Below are positions 42,110 to 51,384 of a stretch of 64,000 bases of DNA, piece after piece. Positions within the stretch are counted from its first letter, which is position 1. Each line of letters starts with the position of its first letter. Below the pieces are notes generated by a model. It was not told the origin of the DNA, did no database searches, and saw only the letters and a program-made list of their open reading frames with translations. This DNA comes from Rhodospirillales bacterium (GTDB taxonomy: Bacteria; Pseudomonadota; Alphaproteobacteria; Rhodospirillales; UBA2165), in assembly GCA_016777585.1 (NCBI GenBank), contig JADHRD010000001.1:34056-98055 (forward strand). Reading direction: 5' to 3'. Made by a program: the position numbers and the translations under genes.

Positions 42110-43387
42110 TTACCAACGCCTCTCAAAATGTTTTCTCAACAAAATTGCAACCAGATTCATAGTTACAAGAAATAAAAGAAGTACCATGATAGCTGCAGAC
42201 GTTCTCTCAACAAAAGCACGCTCAGGAGCATCAGCCCAGAGAAAAATCTGAACAGGCAAAACTGTCGCTGCGTCGGTTAAATTTCCGGGTACATCGACTA
42301 TAAAAGCAACCATTCCCATCATTAATAGCGGTGCAGTCTCACCTAATGCTTGCGCCATTCCTATAATCGCGCCAGTTAACATTCCCGGCATTGCTAAGGG
42401 AACAACATGATGTAACATTGTTTGGAGGCGGCTTGCGCCCATGCCAAGAGCAGCCTCACGAATAGAGGGTGGCACAGCTTTGAGGGCTGATCGGCTTGAA
42501 ATTATAATTGTGGGCAACGTCATTAGAGCTAATACCGCCCCCCCTGCAATAGGAGCAGATCTAGGCATGCCAAACCAATTCAAGAGCACGGCTAATCCAA
42601 GCAAACCAAATACAATTGAGGGTACTGCGGCCAAATTATTAATGTTAACTTCAATTAGGTCTGACCAGTAATTTTTTTTAGCAAACTCCTCTAAATATAT
42701 GGCCGCACCCACTCCAATCGGGAATGATAAAATCAAAGTTATAAAAAGTGTTAAAATTGAGCCGACTAAGGCCCCCAGTATTCCAGCCTGCTCGGGTTCC
42801 CGGCTATCCGCAGCAGTAAAGAAAGTGACATTAAATTTCTTCTCTATTCGTCCTTCTTGATCTAATTGATCATACCACTTCAATTGCTTATCTGAGATAC
42901 GTCGATTGGTCTCTTCAAGGTCTCGATTTATAAAACCTTTTCTTAGCATATCAATATCCGCAGATGCTTTTACCCATACTCGATAAATACCACCACTTTG
43001 AATTTTATTTTTAAAAAAATACTCCTTAATCTCAAAGCTAATACCATTACTAAATAATTTGTATAACTGCTTCTTATCTCTACGGGACTTTACCTCAGGA
43101 AATTCAGAACGAATTGAAGTTCGAGTAATCCCTCTAAAATTCGCATTTGAGATAGAAGCAACGTCTTCACTGGTAATCTGCACATCAATAGCAATATGGG
43201 TTTGCCAAAATGCGGAATGGCCTTTGAAGATAATAGATGAAGTCAGCACAATCAACATAGATAATGCTATTCCGATTGCGAAAAGACCCAAGTATTTAAA
43301 ATATTTTTCAGATCGATATCGTTTTACAAATCTTTCAGCAGAAAGATTAGGTCCACGATCAATAGATTTAGGCATCGGGTTAATCAT
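42110..43387 (-). CDS. pstA: phosphate ABC transporter permease PstA
   Basis: Permease motif EAALGMGASRLQTMLHHVVPLAMPGMLTGAIIGMAQALGETAPLL; long N-terminal extension. Confidence 0.96.
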   Translation of the reverse strand: MINPMPKSIDRGPNLSAERFVKRYRSEKYFKYLGLFAIGIALSMLIVLTSSIIFKGHSAFWQTHIAIDVQITSEDVASISNANFRGITRTSIRSEFPEVKSRRDKKQLYKLFSNGISFEIKEYFFKNKIQSGGIYRVWVKASADIDMLRKGFINRDLEETNRRISDKQLKWYDQLDQEGRIEKKFNVTFFTAADSREPEQAGILGALVGSILTLFITLILSFPIGVGAAIYLEEFAKKNYWSDLIEVNINNLAAVPSIVFGLLGLAVLLNWFGMPRSAPIAGGAVLALMTLPTIIISSRSALKAVPPSIREAALGMGASRLQTMLHHVVPLAMPGMLTGAIIGMAQALGETAPLLMMGMVAFIVDVPGNLTDAATVLPVQIFLWADAPERAFVERTSAAIMVLLLFLVTMNLVAILLRKHFERRW

Positions 43388-44756
43388 ATTTTTCTCTATA
43401 TTTACGAACGATTATTAGTGCGACGATATTTAGAATTAGCGTGACAACAAATAAGACCAAACCCAAAGCAAATGCAGCCAAGGTTTTTGGACTATCAAAT
43501 TCTTGATCTCCCACCAAAAGAGTAACAATTTGAACAGTTACAGTAGTCACTGCTTCAAGGGGATTGGCAGTAAGTTTAGCTGCTAATCCAGCAGCCATAA
43601 CCACAATCATTGTTTCACCAATCGCTCTACTTACGGCGAGCAGAATAGAGCCCGCTATTCCAGGTAATGCAGCCGGAAGAACAACTTTTTTAATTGTTTC
43701 TGATTTGGTTGCGCCCATAGCATAAGAGCCATCGCGCAAAGATTGAGGCACAGCATTGATAATATCATCGGATAGGGAGGATATGAAGGGTATAATCATA
43801 ACTCCCATAACTAATCCAGCAGCTAAGGCACTCTCTGAAGCAACACTTAACCCCATCGATTCTCCAAAGCCACGAATAACCGGCGCAACAGTTAAAGCTG
43901 CAAAGAATCCATAGACTACGGTCGGAACGCCAGCGAGTATTTCAAGAGTTGGTTTAATCCAGTTGCGAAACTTTGGTGACGCATACTCCGCCATATAAAT
44001 TGCTGACAAAAGACCTATCGGTATAGCCACAATCATAGCAATGAGAGTAATTAAAAGTGTCCCCGCAAATATGGGCACAGCCCCAAAAGCTCCTGAAGCC
44101 CCAATTTGATCGGACCTAAGTGCAGTTTGAGGACTCCAGTGTAAACCGAATAAAAATTCAGCGGGTGAAACCTTGTTAAAAAACCGGATAGACTCGAACA
44201 ATAGTGAGAGGACTATGCCTATTGTAGTTAAAATAGCGATAATTGAACAAACGCCGAGAACCAACGTAAATACTCTCTCTACGGACTGACGGGCTCTCAT
44301 TTTAGGGGATAACTTTTTTCGAGCTATAAAAATACCCAGCATACCAATGGAAAATAGAATTACTATTTTTAAATAAATACCGAGTGATTTTAACTCTAAA
44401 TATCTATTTACTAATTCCAATTTAACTGCAGAGGCTGATTTTAAAGCAAAGGAATTAGTTGCAAGATTTTTAATATCATTCAGCAACAAATCAGGCGTTG
44501 TTGATCCAAGAAAAGCTGTGGTTCTAATTGATTCCAATAAAATACTTTTAATGATTATCGGTTCAATAAAATACCAGAATACCAATACTATCAATGCGGG
44601 GAATGCAAACCAAATTGCAACATAAAAACCATGATATGAGGGCAATGAGTGTAATTCAGTTGAATTTTTTACCGAAGATAGCGCATACCTATGACCAAAA
44701 ATATAAGCGCCAGACAAAACAATAAGGAATATACAGATAAAAGAGAAGGTGTTCAT
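43380..44756 (-). CDS. pstC: phosphate ABC transporter permease PstC
   Basis: DGSYAMGATKSETIKKVVLPAALPGIAGSILLAVSRAIGETMIV. Confidence 0.96.
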   Translation of the reverse strand: MNTFSFICIFLIVLSGAYIFGHRYALSSVKNSTELHSLPSYHGFYVAIWFAFPALIVLVFWYFIEPIIIKSILLESIRTTAFLGSTTPDLLLNDIKNLATNSFALKSASAVKLELVNRYLELKSLGIYLKIVILFSIGMLGIFIARKKLSPKMRARQSVERVFTLVLGVCSIIAILTTIGIVLSLLFESIRFFNKVSPAEFLFGLHWSPQTALRSDQIGASGAFGAVPIFAGTLLITLIAMIVAIPIGLLSAIYMAEYASPKFRNWIKPTLEILAGVPTVVYGFFAALTVAPVIRGFGESMGLSVASESALAAGLVMGVMIIPFISSLSDDIINAVPQSLRDGSYAMGATKSETIKKVVLPAALPGIAGSILLAVSRAIGETMIVVMAAGLAAKLTANPLEAVTTVTVQIVTLLVGDQEFDSPKTLAAFALGLVLFVVTLILNIVALIIVRKYREKYD

Positions 44757-44833
44757 TTTTTCTCATATTTAATAGTGATCGATTTTCTCTAATTTATATA
44801 TAACTATAGAAAAAATCGATCATTTATTACTAA

Positions 44834-45859
44834 TTACATTTTCAATTTAACCATATTTACTGCAGCAGATCCAATCGAATTGCGGTCAGTATCCGGGAGA
44901 GGTATAAGACCTTTATCGATTAAATACCCATCTTCACCCCAGGCTTTTTCATTAGTAAAGGCTGATACAAACTCTTTGATTCCTGGAATAACATTTACAT
45001 GCTGATGCTTAACATAAAAGAATAAAGAGCGAGAAACTCCATACTGCCCACCCGCAATTGCCTCAAAGGTTGGCAAATTTCCATCTACGCTAGCACCCTG
45101 AAGCTTATCAGAGTTTTGATCTAAAAAGCTGAAACCAAAGATGCCAAAAGCGTTCGGGTTTGCTTCTAATTTTTGAACAATTAAATTATCATTCTCACCA
45201 GCTTCAATAAAAGCACCGTCTTCACGCACTGAGTGAGCTATTTTCTTAAATGCTTTTTTATTTTTCTTACGAAGAACAGCCAAACTTGGGAACTTTTTTG
45301 CACCACCCTCAAGAGCTAGTTCACTAAATGCATCACGAGTTCCAGAAGTAGGTGGCGGCCCCAGTACTTCAATTTTCGTACTCGGTAAAGATTTGTCAAT
45401 ATCACTCCAAAGCTTATAAGGATTGTCTACCAACTTTCCATTTACCGGTACTTTATGCGCTAACGCTTGAAAAATATGTTTTTTAGTAATGGCCAACCGT
45501 TTTGATTTTTTTGAATTGGCTATAACAATGCCATCAAAGCCAATTTTCACTTCGGTAATTCCGATGCCTTTATCCATACATTTTTTGTACTCAGATGATT
45601 TAATACGACGAGAGGCATTCGTAATATCCGGGTGTCCTACACCAACACCAGCGCAAAAAAGCTTCATACCCCCGCCCGATCCTGTGCTCTCAACAACTGG
45701 GGTTTTAAAAGAAGTTGTTTTTCCAAAATTCTCAGCAACAGCGGTCGCAAACGGAAAGACTGTCGATGAACCAACTATTCTTATTTGATCTCGAGCTTCA
45801 GAAATAGAAGTAAATGATAATAAAAATAATGCTATTAACCCAAATAAATTTTTTGACAT
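44834..45859 (-). CDS. pstS: phosphate-binding protein PstS
   Basis: IRIVGSSTVFPFATAVAENFGK, ESTGSGGGMKLFCAGVGVGHPDITNASRRIKSSE, PPPTSGTRDAF. Confidence 0.96.
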   Translation of the reverse strand: MSKNLFGLIALFLLSFTSISEARDQIRIVGSSTVFPFATAVAENFGKTTSFKTPVVESTGSGGGMKLFCAGVGVGHPDITNASRRIKSSEYKKCMDKGIGITEVKIGFDGIVIANSKKSKRLAITKKHIFQALAHKVPVNGKLVDNPYKLWSDIDKSLPSTKIEVLGPPPTSGTRDAFSELALEGGAKKFPSLAVLRKKNKKAFKKIAHSVREDGAFIEAGENDNLIVQKLEANPNAFGIFGFSFLDQNSDKLQGASVDGNLPTFEAIAGGQYGVSRSLFFYVKHQHVNVIPGIKEFVSAFTNEKAWGEDGYLIDKGLIPLPDTDRNSIGSAAVNMVKLKM

Positions 45860-45933
45860 GATAAACTCTCACTAAAATTATAAAAAATTAAAATTGTGAA
45901 CGTAATTGATCACAAAATAACTATGAATATCAT

Positions 45934-45977
45934 TGGCGTTACCACTTTATGAAACTTTTGTTACAGTTTTATGACCG
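45934..45977 (-). promoter_or_regulatory. Candidate tandem Pho box upstream of pstS
   Basis: Minus strand, 11-bp phased units: CGGTCATAAAA CTGTAACAAAA GTTTCATAAAG TGGTAACGCCA; the first 18 bp match CTGTCATAAAACTGTCAC at 16/18. Confidence 0.7.
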
Positions 45978-46139
45978 TCAAAAAAAAAATTGTTTTTAAT
46001 TAAACAAAACGGTAATTTAATTATCGTTATACTTAAGGGCAATAATTAAGCGGGAATTTGCATTTAAACTTCGCAAATACTATTAAGTGATTGCATCTAG
46101 GCGATAAACTAAACATTTAAATTTTAGAGAATAATTACT

Positions 46140-47246
46140 GTGAAGAAAGTTTCAGACTTCATACAATTAAAAGGTATTGGTCAAAAAACCACTCTCCTTT
46201 TGGCGGAAAAGGGCATAAACACGCCCCGAAAACTATCGCGATTTAATGCCGCTCGTCTTAAGAATTTAACTGGCCTTAGCAAAAATAAATGTGAGGCACT
46301 AATTTTTAAGGCTAAAACTTTTATAAATCCAAACATACGTAAAAACATGGTTGAAGATGACTGGGTTAAATCCGAGTTGGAGGACTTCTTTGATGAAGAA
46401 CTTGAACTTGAAATGGATGATTACCGAATACCGTCAGGATTAAAAAATTTAATCGATAAAAACAGAAAAACGACACTAGACCGTCGAACATACTTTAAAA
46501 CATTATTACAACTGCAAATGGAGTTAGTGAAATTACAAGATTGGGTTGTAAAAAACAAATATAAATTAGTTGTAATTTTTGAAGGGCGAGATGCTGCTGG
46601 TAAAGGAGGCGTTATAAAAAGAATTACGCAACGTTTAGACCCTCGAATTTGCAAGGTTGTAGCCTTGAAAGCACCAAATGAGCGCGAAAAAACACAATGG
46701 TACTTTCAACGATTTGTAGAACACTTGCCAGCAGGAGGCGAGATTATTCTCTTTGATAGATCTTGGTATAATCGCGCTGGTGTGGAACGAGTGATGAAAT
46801 TTGCAACAAAAAATCAAGTAAATCAGTTCTTTCATGATGCACCTGAATTTGAGCGTATGTTGACAGGGTCTGGAATTAAGGTGGTTAAATACTGGTTTTC
46901 AATCACGGACCAAGAACAACAGTTGCGGTTTATGACACGAATTCACGATCCGATAAAACAGTGGAAATTAAGCGCTATGGATTTGCAATCTCGAGTCAGA
47001 TGGGAGGAATATACCAAAGCAAAAGAGGAGATGATTACGCAAACAAATATTCCAGAAGCTCCCTGGTTCATTGTAGAGGGAAATGATAAAAAGCGCGCAA
47101 GGTTAAATTGCATGGCTCACCTATTAAGCCTCATTCCATATCACGAAGTAAAAAGTAAACAGATAAATCTACCAAAACGAATATCTAATCCCGACTACGA
47201 GCGCGGAGTATTACCAGAAAATTTATACATTCCCGAAAAATATTAA
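46140..47246 (+). CDS. ppk2: polyphosphate kinase 2 family protein with N-terminal helix-hairpin-helix-like region
   Basis: FEGRDAAGKGGVIKRITQRLDPR, LPAGGEIILFDRSWYNRAGVERVM; N-term FIQLKGIGQKTTLLLAEKGINTPRKLSRFNAARLKNLTGLSKNKCEALIFKAK; GTG start. Confidence 0.93.
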   Translation: MKKVSDFIQLKGIGQKTTLLLAEKGINTPRKLSRFNAARLKNLTGLSKNKCEALIFKAKTFINPNIRKNMVEDDWVKSELEDFFDEELELEMDDYRIPSGLKNLIDKNRKTTLDRRTYFKTLLQLQMELVKLQDWVVKNKYKLVVIFEGRDAAGKGGVIKRITQRLDPRICKVVALKAPNEREKTQWYFQRFVEHLPAGGEIILFDRSWYNRAGVERVMKFATKNQVNQFFHDAPEFERMLTGSGIKVVKYWFSITDQEQQLRFMTRIHDPIKQWKLSAMDLQSRVRWEEYTKAKEEMITQTNIPEAPWFIVEGNDKKRARLNCMAHLLSLIPYHEVKSKQINLPKRISNPDYERGVLPENLYIPEKY

Positions 47247-47360
47247 ACTAGAAGCTATCCATTCAAATATTAACAAACTTCTTACTCTATATGCTTTGAA
47301 ATATTGAGATGTTGCTTATTTATATTCTTATAATTCTGTAATTTATTGTCAATAAATCAA

Positions 47361-48425
47361 CTAATGGCTATTATTTATTGGTAAATATACTATAAAAGTT
47401 GAGCCATAACCCTTTTTGCTCTCTATTTTTAATATTCCTCGATGTCTGACTAAAATATGTTTTACAATCGCTAGACCGAGACCTGTTCCACCTAATTCTC
47501 TAGATCGGCTCTTATCAATTCTGTAAAAGCGTTCTGTTAAACGAGGAATGTGTTCTGGAGCGATATCCTCACCTTTATTAAAAATCGAAATAGCTAAACC
47601 TTTCCCGCCAAGATCTGGAATATGTGTAACCATAAAAACTTCAATGATGACTGGAGAATTTTCTTCTCCATATTTTATGGCATTATCAATTAAATTTTGA
47701 AAAACTCTTATCAATTCATCTTGGTCACCAGTTATATTGGGTATTTCAGTCATCTGTTTCATATTAAAATCAATTAGGTTCTTTTTATAGCGGGCTAAAA
47801 ATAACTCTTGATTAGTATTTAAAAGTTGAATGATGTTTATTTGATCTTTTGGTTTTATACTCCCTCGACCCTCAAACTTTGCTAATGACAAAAGATCATC
47901 AACCATACGCTTCATCCGATGAGTCTCATCTTTCATTAACTTTAAAAATCTTAACCTGGCATTTTCATCATCCCTAGCAGGGCCGCTCAGAGTTTCAATG
48001 ATGCCAATTAAAGAAGAGAGCGGTGATTTTAACTCGTGACTTAAATTTGCTATAAAATCTTGGCGTACCTTGTCAGAAAAAATTTGAGATGTAATATCCA
48101 GAAAAACAATCATTATTGAAGCGTTAAAGAATTCAACAAGATTTGCGTTACTAATAATATTAGCTCGTAACACTCGATAAAATGGCACAGTCAAGGAGAT
48201 CTCAATTTCAGAATGTTTTTTTTCTTTTATTGCTAAACTAATTGCCTCAAGTAACTCAGGCACTCGGATAGATAAAGATAAATCACTTCCTAAAGCTCTA
48301 ATATTAAATATTTCAAATGCAGCGCTATTTGCATATTTCAATTCTCGTTTTTCAGTTAATATCATCACGGGAGAAGGAAAGACTTCAAGAAGTCGCATTT
48401 CAGGAGAATCATTGGTATTTGACAT
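47361..48425 (-). CDS. phoR: PhoR-like sensor histidine kinase without apparent TM segments
   Basis: DFIANLSHELKSPLSSLIGIIETLSG (H-box), N/G boxes DNAIKYG, GGTGLGLAIVKHIL; position next to the pst-pho block. Confidence 0.88.
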   Translation of the reverse strand: MSNTNDSPEMRLLEVFPSPVMILTEKRELKYANSAAFEIFNIRALGSDLSLSIRVPELLEAISLAIKEKKHSEIEISLTVPFYRVLRANIISNANLVEFFNASIMIVFLDITSQIFSDKVRQDFIANLSHELKSPLSSLIGIIETLSGPARDDENARLRFLKLMKDETHRMKRMVDDLLSLAKFEGRGSIKPKDQINIIQLLNTNQELFLARYKKNLIDFNMKQMTEIPNITGDQDELIRVFQNLIDNAIKYGEENSPVIIEVFMVTHIPDLGGKGLAISIFNKGEDIAPEHIPRLTERFYRIDKSRSRELGGTGLGLAIVKHILVRHRGILKIESKKGYGSTFIVYLPINNSH

Positions 48426-48557
48426 TTTAGAAATCTCACAAAAAATAAATTTTAAATAAGTTTATCATTGTAGAGTTATATGTCACCTACAAAACAAATG
48501 TCCTAAAAACGAGTGTAATATATAACCGGTTTATCGGTCATTTTTCACTGCAAAATT

Positions 48558-50816
48558 TTAAGTCCAACGGGGCGTATACTTTTGCACTGACTTGTATTGG
48601 TTTGGCATTTTCAAATCATAATTTAAGTTGTTAGCGGCATGACGTGTCCAGTAGGGATCAAAAAGATGCATTCTAGCAATCACGCAAATATCACCTCGCC
48701 CACTCGCTATTATTGAATTTGCATCGGCGTAGGATTGTATATTACCAACGGTCATAGTGGGTATATTAGCTTCCATACGTATTTGATCAGAAAAAGGAAG
48801 TTGAAATAATCTTCCATATTCTGGGTTTTCATCTGAAACAACCTGGCCGGAGGAAACATCTAGAATATCACAACCCAGTGATTTAAAAGTTTTGGCAGTA
48901 TACAATATATCATTCATCTCTACTCCCCCCTCGACCCAATCAGTTGCAGAAATTCTTACTGAGATCGGCTTTGTTTCGGGCCAGATTTGTCTTATCGCTT
49001 TAAATATTTCAACGGGGTATCGAAGGCGATTTTCAATTGATCCACCATATTCATCCGAACGTTTATTCGTTTTTGGAGATAGAAATGTATTGAGCAAATA
49101 GCCATGAGCACAATGAAGCTCAATCATATCAAAGCCAGCTTTTTCAGCTTTTAATGTTGCGGCAACGAACTGTTCACGAACCAAATCCATATCTTGTCGA
49201 TCCATTTCCTTAGGGACAGGATTATTTTTTGAATAAGGTATTGCTGAGGCTGCCATGGTTGGCCATGCACCTTCTTGTAAAGGTGCTTGCTCTCCACCCT
49301 CCCACTGTAGTTTAGTTGATGCCTTGCGACCAGCGTGACTCAATTGAATACCTATTTTTGCGTCTGAATGCTGATGCGTGTAGTCGACTATTCGCGCCCA
49401 CGCGGCGCAATGATTATCATTATACATGCCTGCACAGCCAGGGGTAATTCTACCCTCTTTTGAGACTGCTGTGCTCTCGGTCATAATAAGTCCAGCGCCA
49501 CCAGCTGCTCTACTTCCAAGGTGCACAAGATGCCAATCACCAACGAGGCCGTCATCAGCCGAATACATGCACATCGGAGATACAGCTATACGATTAGGTA
49601 TAACCATGTCTCTTAATTTAAATGGTGTAAAAATTGGAGGTACAGTCTCTTTCTCTTTAGGAATGCCAGTCTGTTCTGAAGCTTTATCCGCTACCCAAGT
49701 ATCAACCTGATTTAGTAGTTCCAAATCACGAAGGCCAAAATTCTGATGGTTAATTCTGAGACTACGTGTCAGCAATGAATAAGAGAATTGCATTGGCTCC
49801 ATTATGTCATGATAACGTTCCACATTCTCAAACCACTCCATACTTACTTGGGCCGCTCTTTGAAGGGCATTTACAATAGGCTCTCTTTTTTCTTGAAAAG
49901 CCGTTAGGGCTGCGTTCAAATCATGGTTATTCTCATTAACAGCCTCAAAAAGTGTAACCGCATCTTCCATAGCAAGCTTAGTTCCTGACCCAATTGAAAA
50001 GTGGGCGGTGTGAAGGGCATCGCCCATCAAAACAATGTTCTTATGAAAATAATTCTTATTTTTTACTCTTGGAAACGTTCTCCAAATTGAGTTATTTGTA
50101 ATGAGTGTATCGTTGCCGAGCTCTTTTTCGAAAACTCTGCCTATATAATCGACCGTATCATCTTCAGAAGCAGTTTCTAGACCAGAGCGTCGCCATGTAT
50201 CCTCTGTCGTTTCTACAATGAATGTCGATCTACCCGGCATATATTGGTAGCAATGTGCCCGCCAGAGCCCACCCTCATACTCGTTAAAATAAAAAGTAAA
50301 CGTATCGAATGCCTTAGTTGAACCAAGCCAAGTAAACTTATTGGGTCGCATGACGACATCAGCTCCAAATTCTTCAGAATATTTACCTCGAATCGAAGAG
50401 GCAATCCCATCACTTGCGAGTATTAAATCAGAATCTTGGTAATCACTTAAATCCTTTACGATAATATCGTGAATAATTGTAACACCTAATTCACGCGCCC
50501 GAGCTTCGAGTATCTGCAGCAATTTAAGACGTTGCATTCCGGCAAAACCATGGCCACGAGAGCGAATTTGATGCCCTTTATGAAACACATCGATATCGTC
50601 CCAATGTACGAAACTATTTGTAATTGCTTTGTATGATTCAATATCCGCATCTTTAAAATTTTCCATGGTCTCGTCCGAAAATACGACACCAAAACCAAAA
50701 GTCACATTATCAGGATTTTGCTCATAAACTGATATATCCCAACTAGGGTTTTCTTTCTTTGCTAAGATTGAAAAATATAAAGAGGCTGGCCCTCCACCAA
50801 TACACGAGATTTTCAT
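48558..50816 (-). CDS. Bifunctional FAD monooxygenase / Old Yellow Enzyme fusion, anthraniloyl-CoA monooxygenase or salicylyl-CoA 5-hydroxylase-like
   Basis: N-term IGGGPASLYFSILAKKENPSWDISVYEQNPDNVTFGFGVVFS, GDALHTAHFSIGSGTKLAMEDA; C-term OYE FTPFKLRDMVIPNRIAVSPMCMYSADDG, IGIQLSHAGRKAST, DMIELHCAHGYLLNTFLSPKTNKRSDEYGGS. Confidence 0.9.
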   Translation of the reverse strand: MKISCIGGGPASLYFSILAKKENPSWDISVYEQNPDNVTFGFGVVFSDETMENFKDADIESYKAITNSFVHWDDIDVFHKGHQIRSRGHGFAGMQRLKLLQILEARARELGVTIIHDIIVKDLSDYQDSDLILASDGIASSIRGKYSEEFGADVVMRPNKFTWLGSTKAFDTFTFYFNEYEGGLWRAHCYQYMPGRSTFIVETTEDTWRRSGLETASEDDTVDYIGRVFEKELGNDTLITNNSIWRTFPRVKNKNYFHKNIVLMGDALHTAHFSIGSGTKLAMEDAVTLFEAVNENNHDLNAALTAFQEKREPIVNALQRAAQVSMEWFENVERYHDIMEPMQFSYSLLTRSLRINHQNFGLRDLELLNQVDTWVADKASEQTGIPKEKETVPPIFTPFKLRDMVIPNRIAVSPMCMYSADDGLVGDWHLVHLGSRAAGGAGLIMTESTAVSKEGRITPGCAGMYNDNHCAAWARIVDYTHQHSDAKIGIQLSHAGRKASTKLQWEGGEQAPLQEGAWPTMAASAIPYSKNNPVPKEMDRQDMDLVREQFVAATLKAEKAGFDMIELHCAHGYLLNTFLSPKTNKRSDEYGGSIENRLRYPVEIFKAIRQIWPETKPISVRISATDWVEGGVEMNDILYTAKTFKSLGCDILDVSSGQVVSDENPEYGRLFQLPFSDQIRMEANIPTMTVGNIQSYADANSIIASGRGDICVIARMHLFDPYWTRHAANNLNYDLKMPNQYKSVQKYTPRWT

Positions 50817-50883
50817 TGAATATTTCCTATTAAACGTAACGTTTTTTATGTCGAAGCATTGCTCTTATCTAATTTGTATAATA

Positions 50884-50912
50884 GTTTAACCTTAAATTAT
50901 TTAAGGTTAAAC
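50884..50912. promoter_or_regulatory. 29-bp perfect palindrome, candidate operator in a divergent promoter region
   Basis: GTTTAACCTTAAA-TTA-TTTAAGGTTAAAC; between divergent starts at 50816 (-) and 50953 (+), beside TATAAT at 50877-50882. Confidence 0.65.
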
Positions 50913-50952
50913 AATCTCTTTTTTTAACGGAAGTCAACACCCAAAAACTCAC

Positions 50953-51360
50953 GTGAGGAACTTAGACATGAAAATATTGCAGCCGGAAAATTGGCCAAAG
51001 CCAAAAGGTTACAGCAACGGCGTCGCAGCAAAGGGAACTCATATTTTTCTTGCTGGAATGGTAGGGTGGAATGAACATGAGAAATTTGAGTCAATAGACT
51101 TTGTTGCACAAGCGCGGCAAGCGTTAAAAAATATTTTAACCGTGCTCAAGGAAGGGGGTGCCGACGCGTCACACATTACCAGAATGACTTGGTATTTTGT
51201 TGATATGGAAGAATATAGAGCGTCTCTTAAACAACTAGGGGCAGTTTATACAGAGGTATTAGGCAAAGTTTATCCCGCAATGACAGGTATACAAGTGGCT
51301 GGCCTAGTTGAGAAAGATGCCCGACTTGAAATTGAGGTCACCGCCATCATACCAGATTAA
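50953..51360 (+). CDS. RidA family (YjgF/YER057c/UK114) protein
   Basis: YSNGVAAKGTHIFLAGMVGW...FVAQARQALKNILTVLKEGGADASHITRMTWYFVDMEEYRA...YPAMTGIQVAGLVEKDARLEIEVTAI. Confidence 0.92.
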   Translation: MRNLDMKILQPENWPKPKGYSNGVAAKGTHIFLAGMVGWNEHEKFESIDFVAQARQALKNILTVLKEGGADASHITRMTWYFVDMEEYRASLKQLGAVYTEVLGKVYPAMTGIQVAGLVEKDARLEIEVTAIIPD

Positions 51361-51384
51361 ATTATCTATTAAAAAAACCTCGCC

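Noticed and set aside
45989-46008. TTGTTT/AAACAA inverted repeat upstream of ppk2
   Set aside because: Low-complexity A/T sequence; weaker than the adjacent Pho box and likely chance.
48892-49710. Antisense ORFs (69 and 94 aa) within the monooxygenase/OYE fusion
   Set aside because: Shadow ORFs, no motif, no RBS support.
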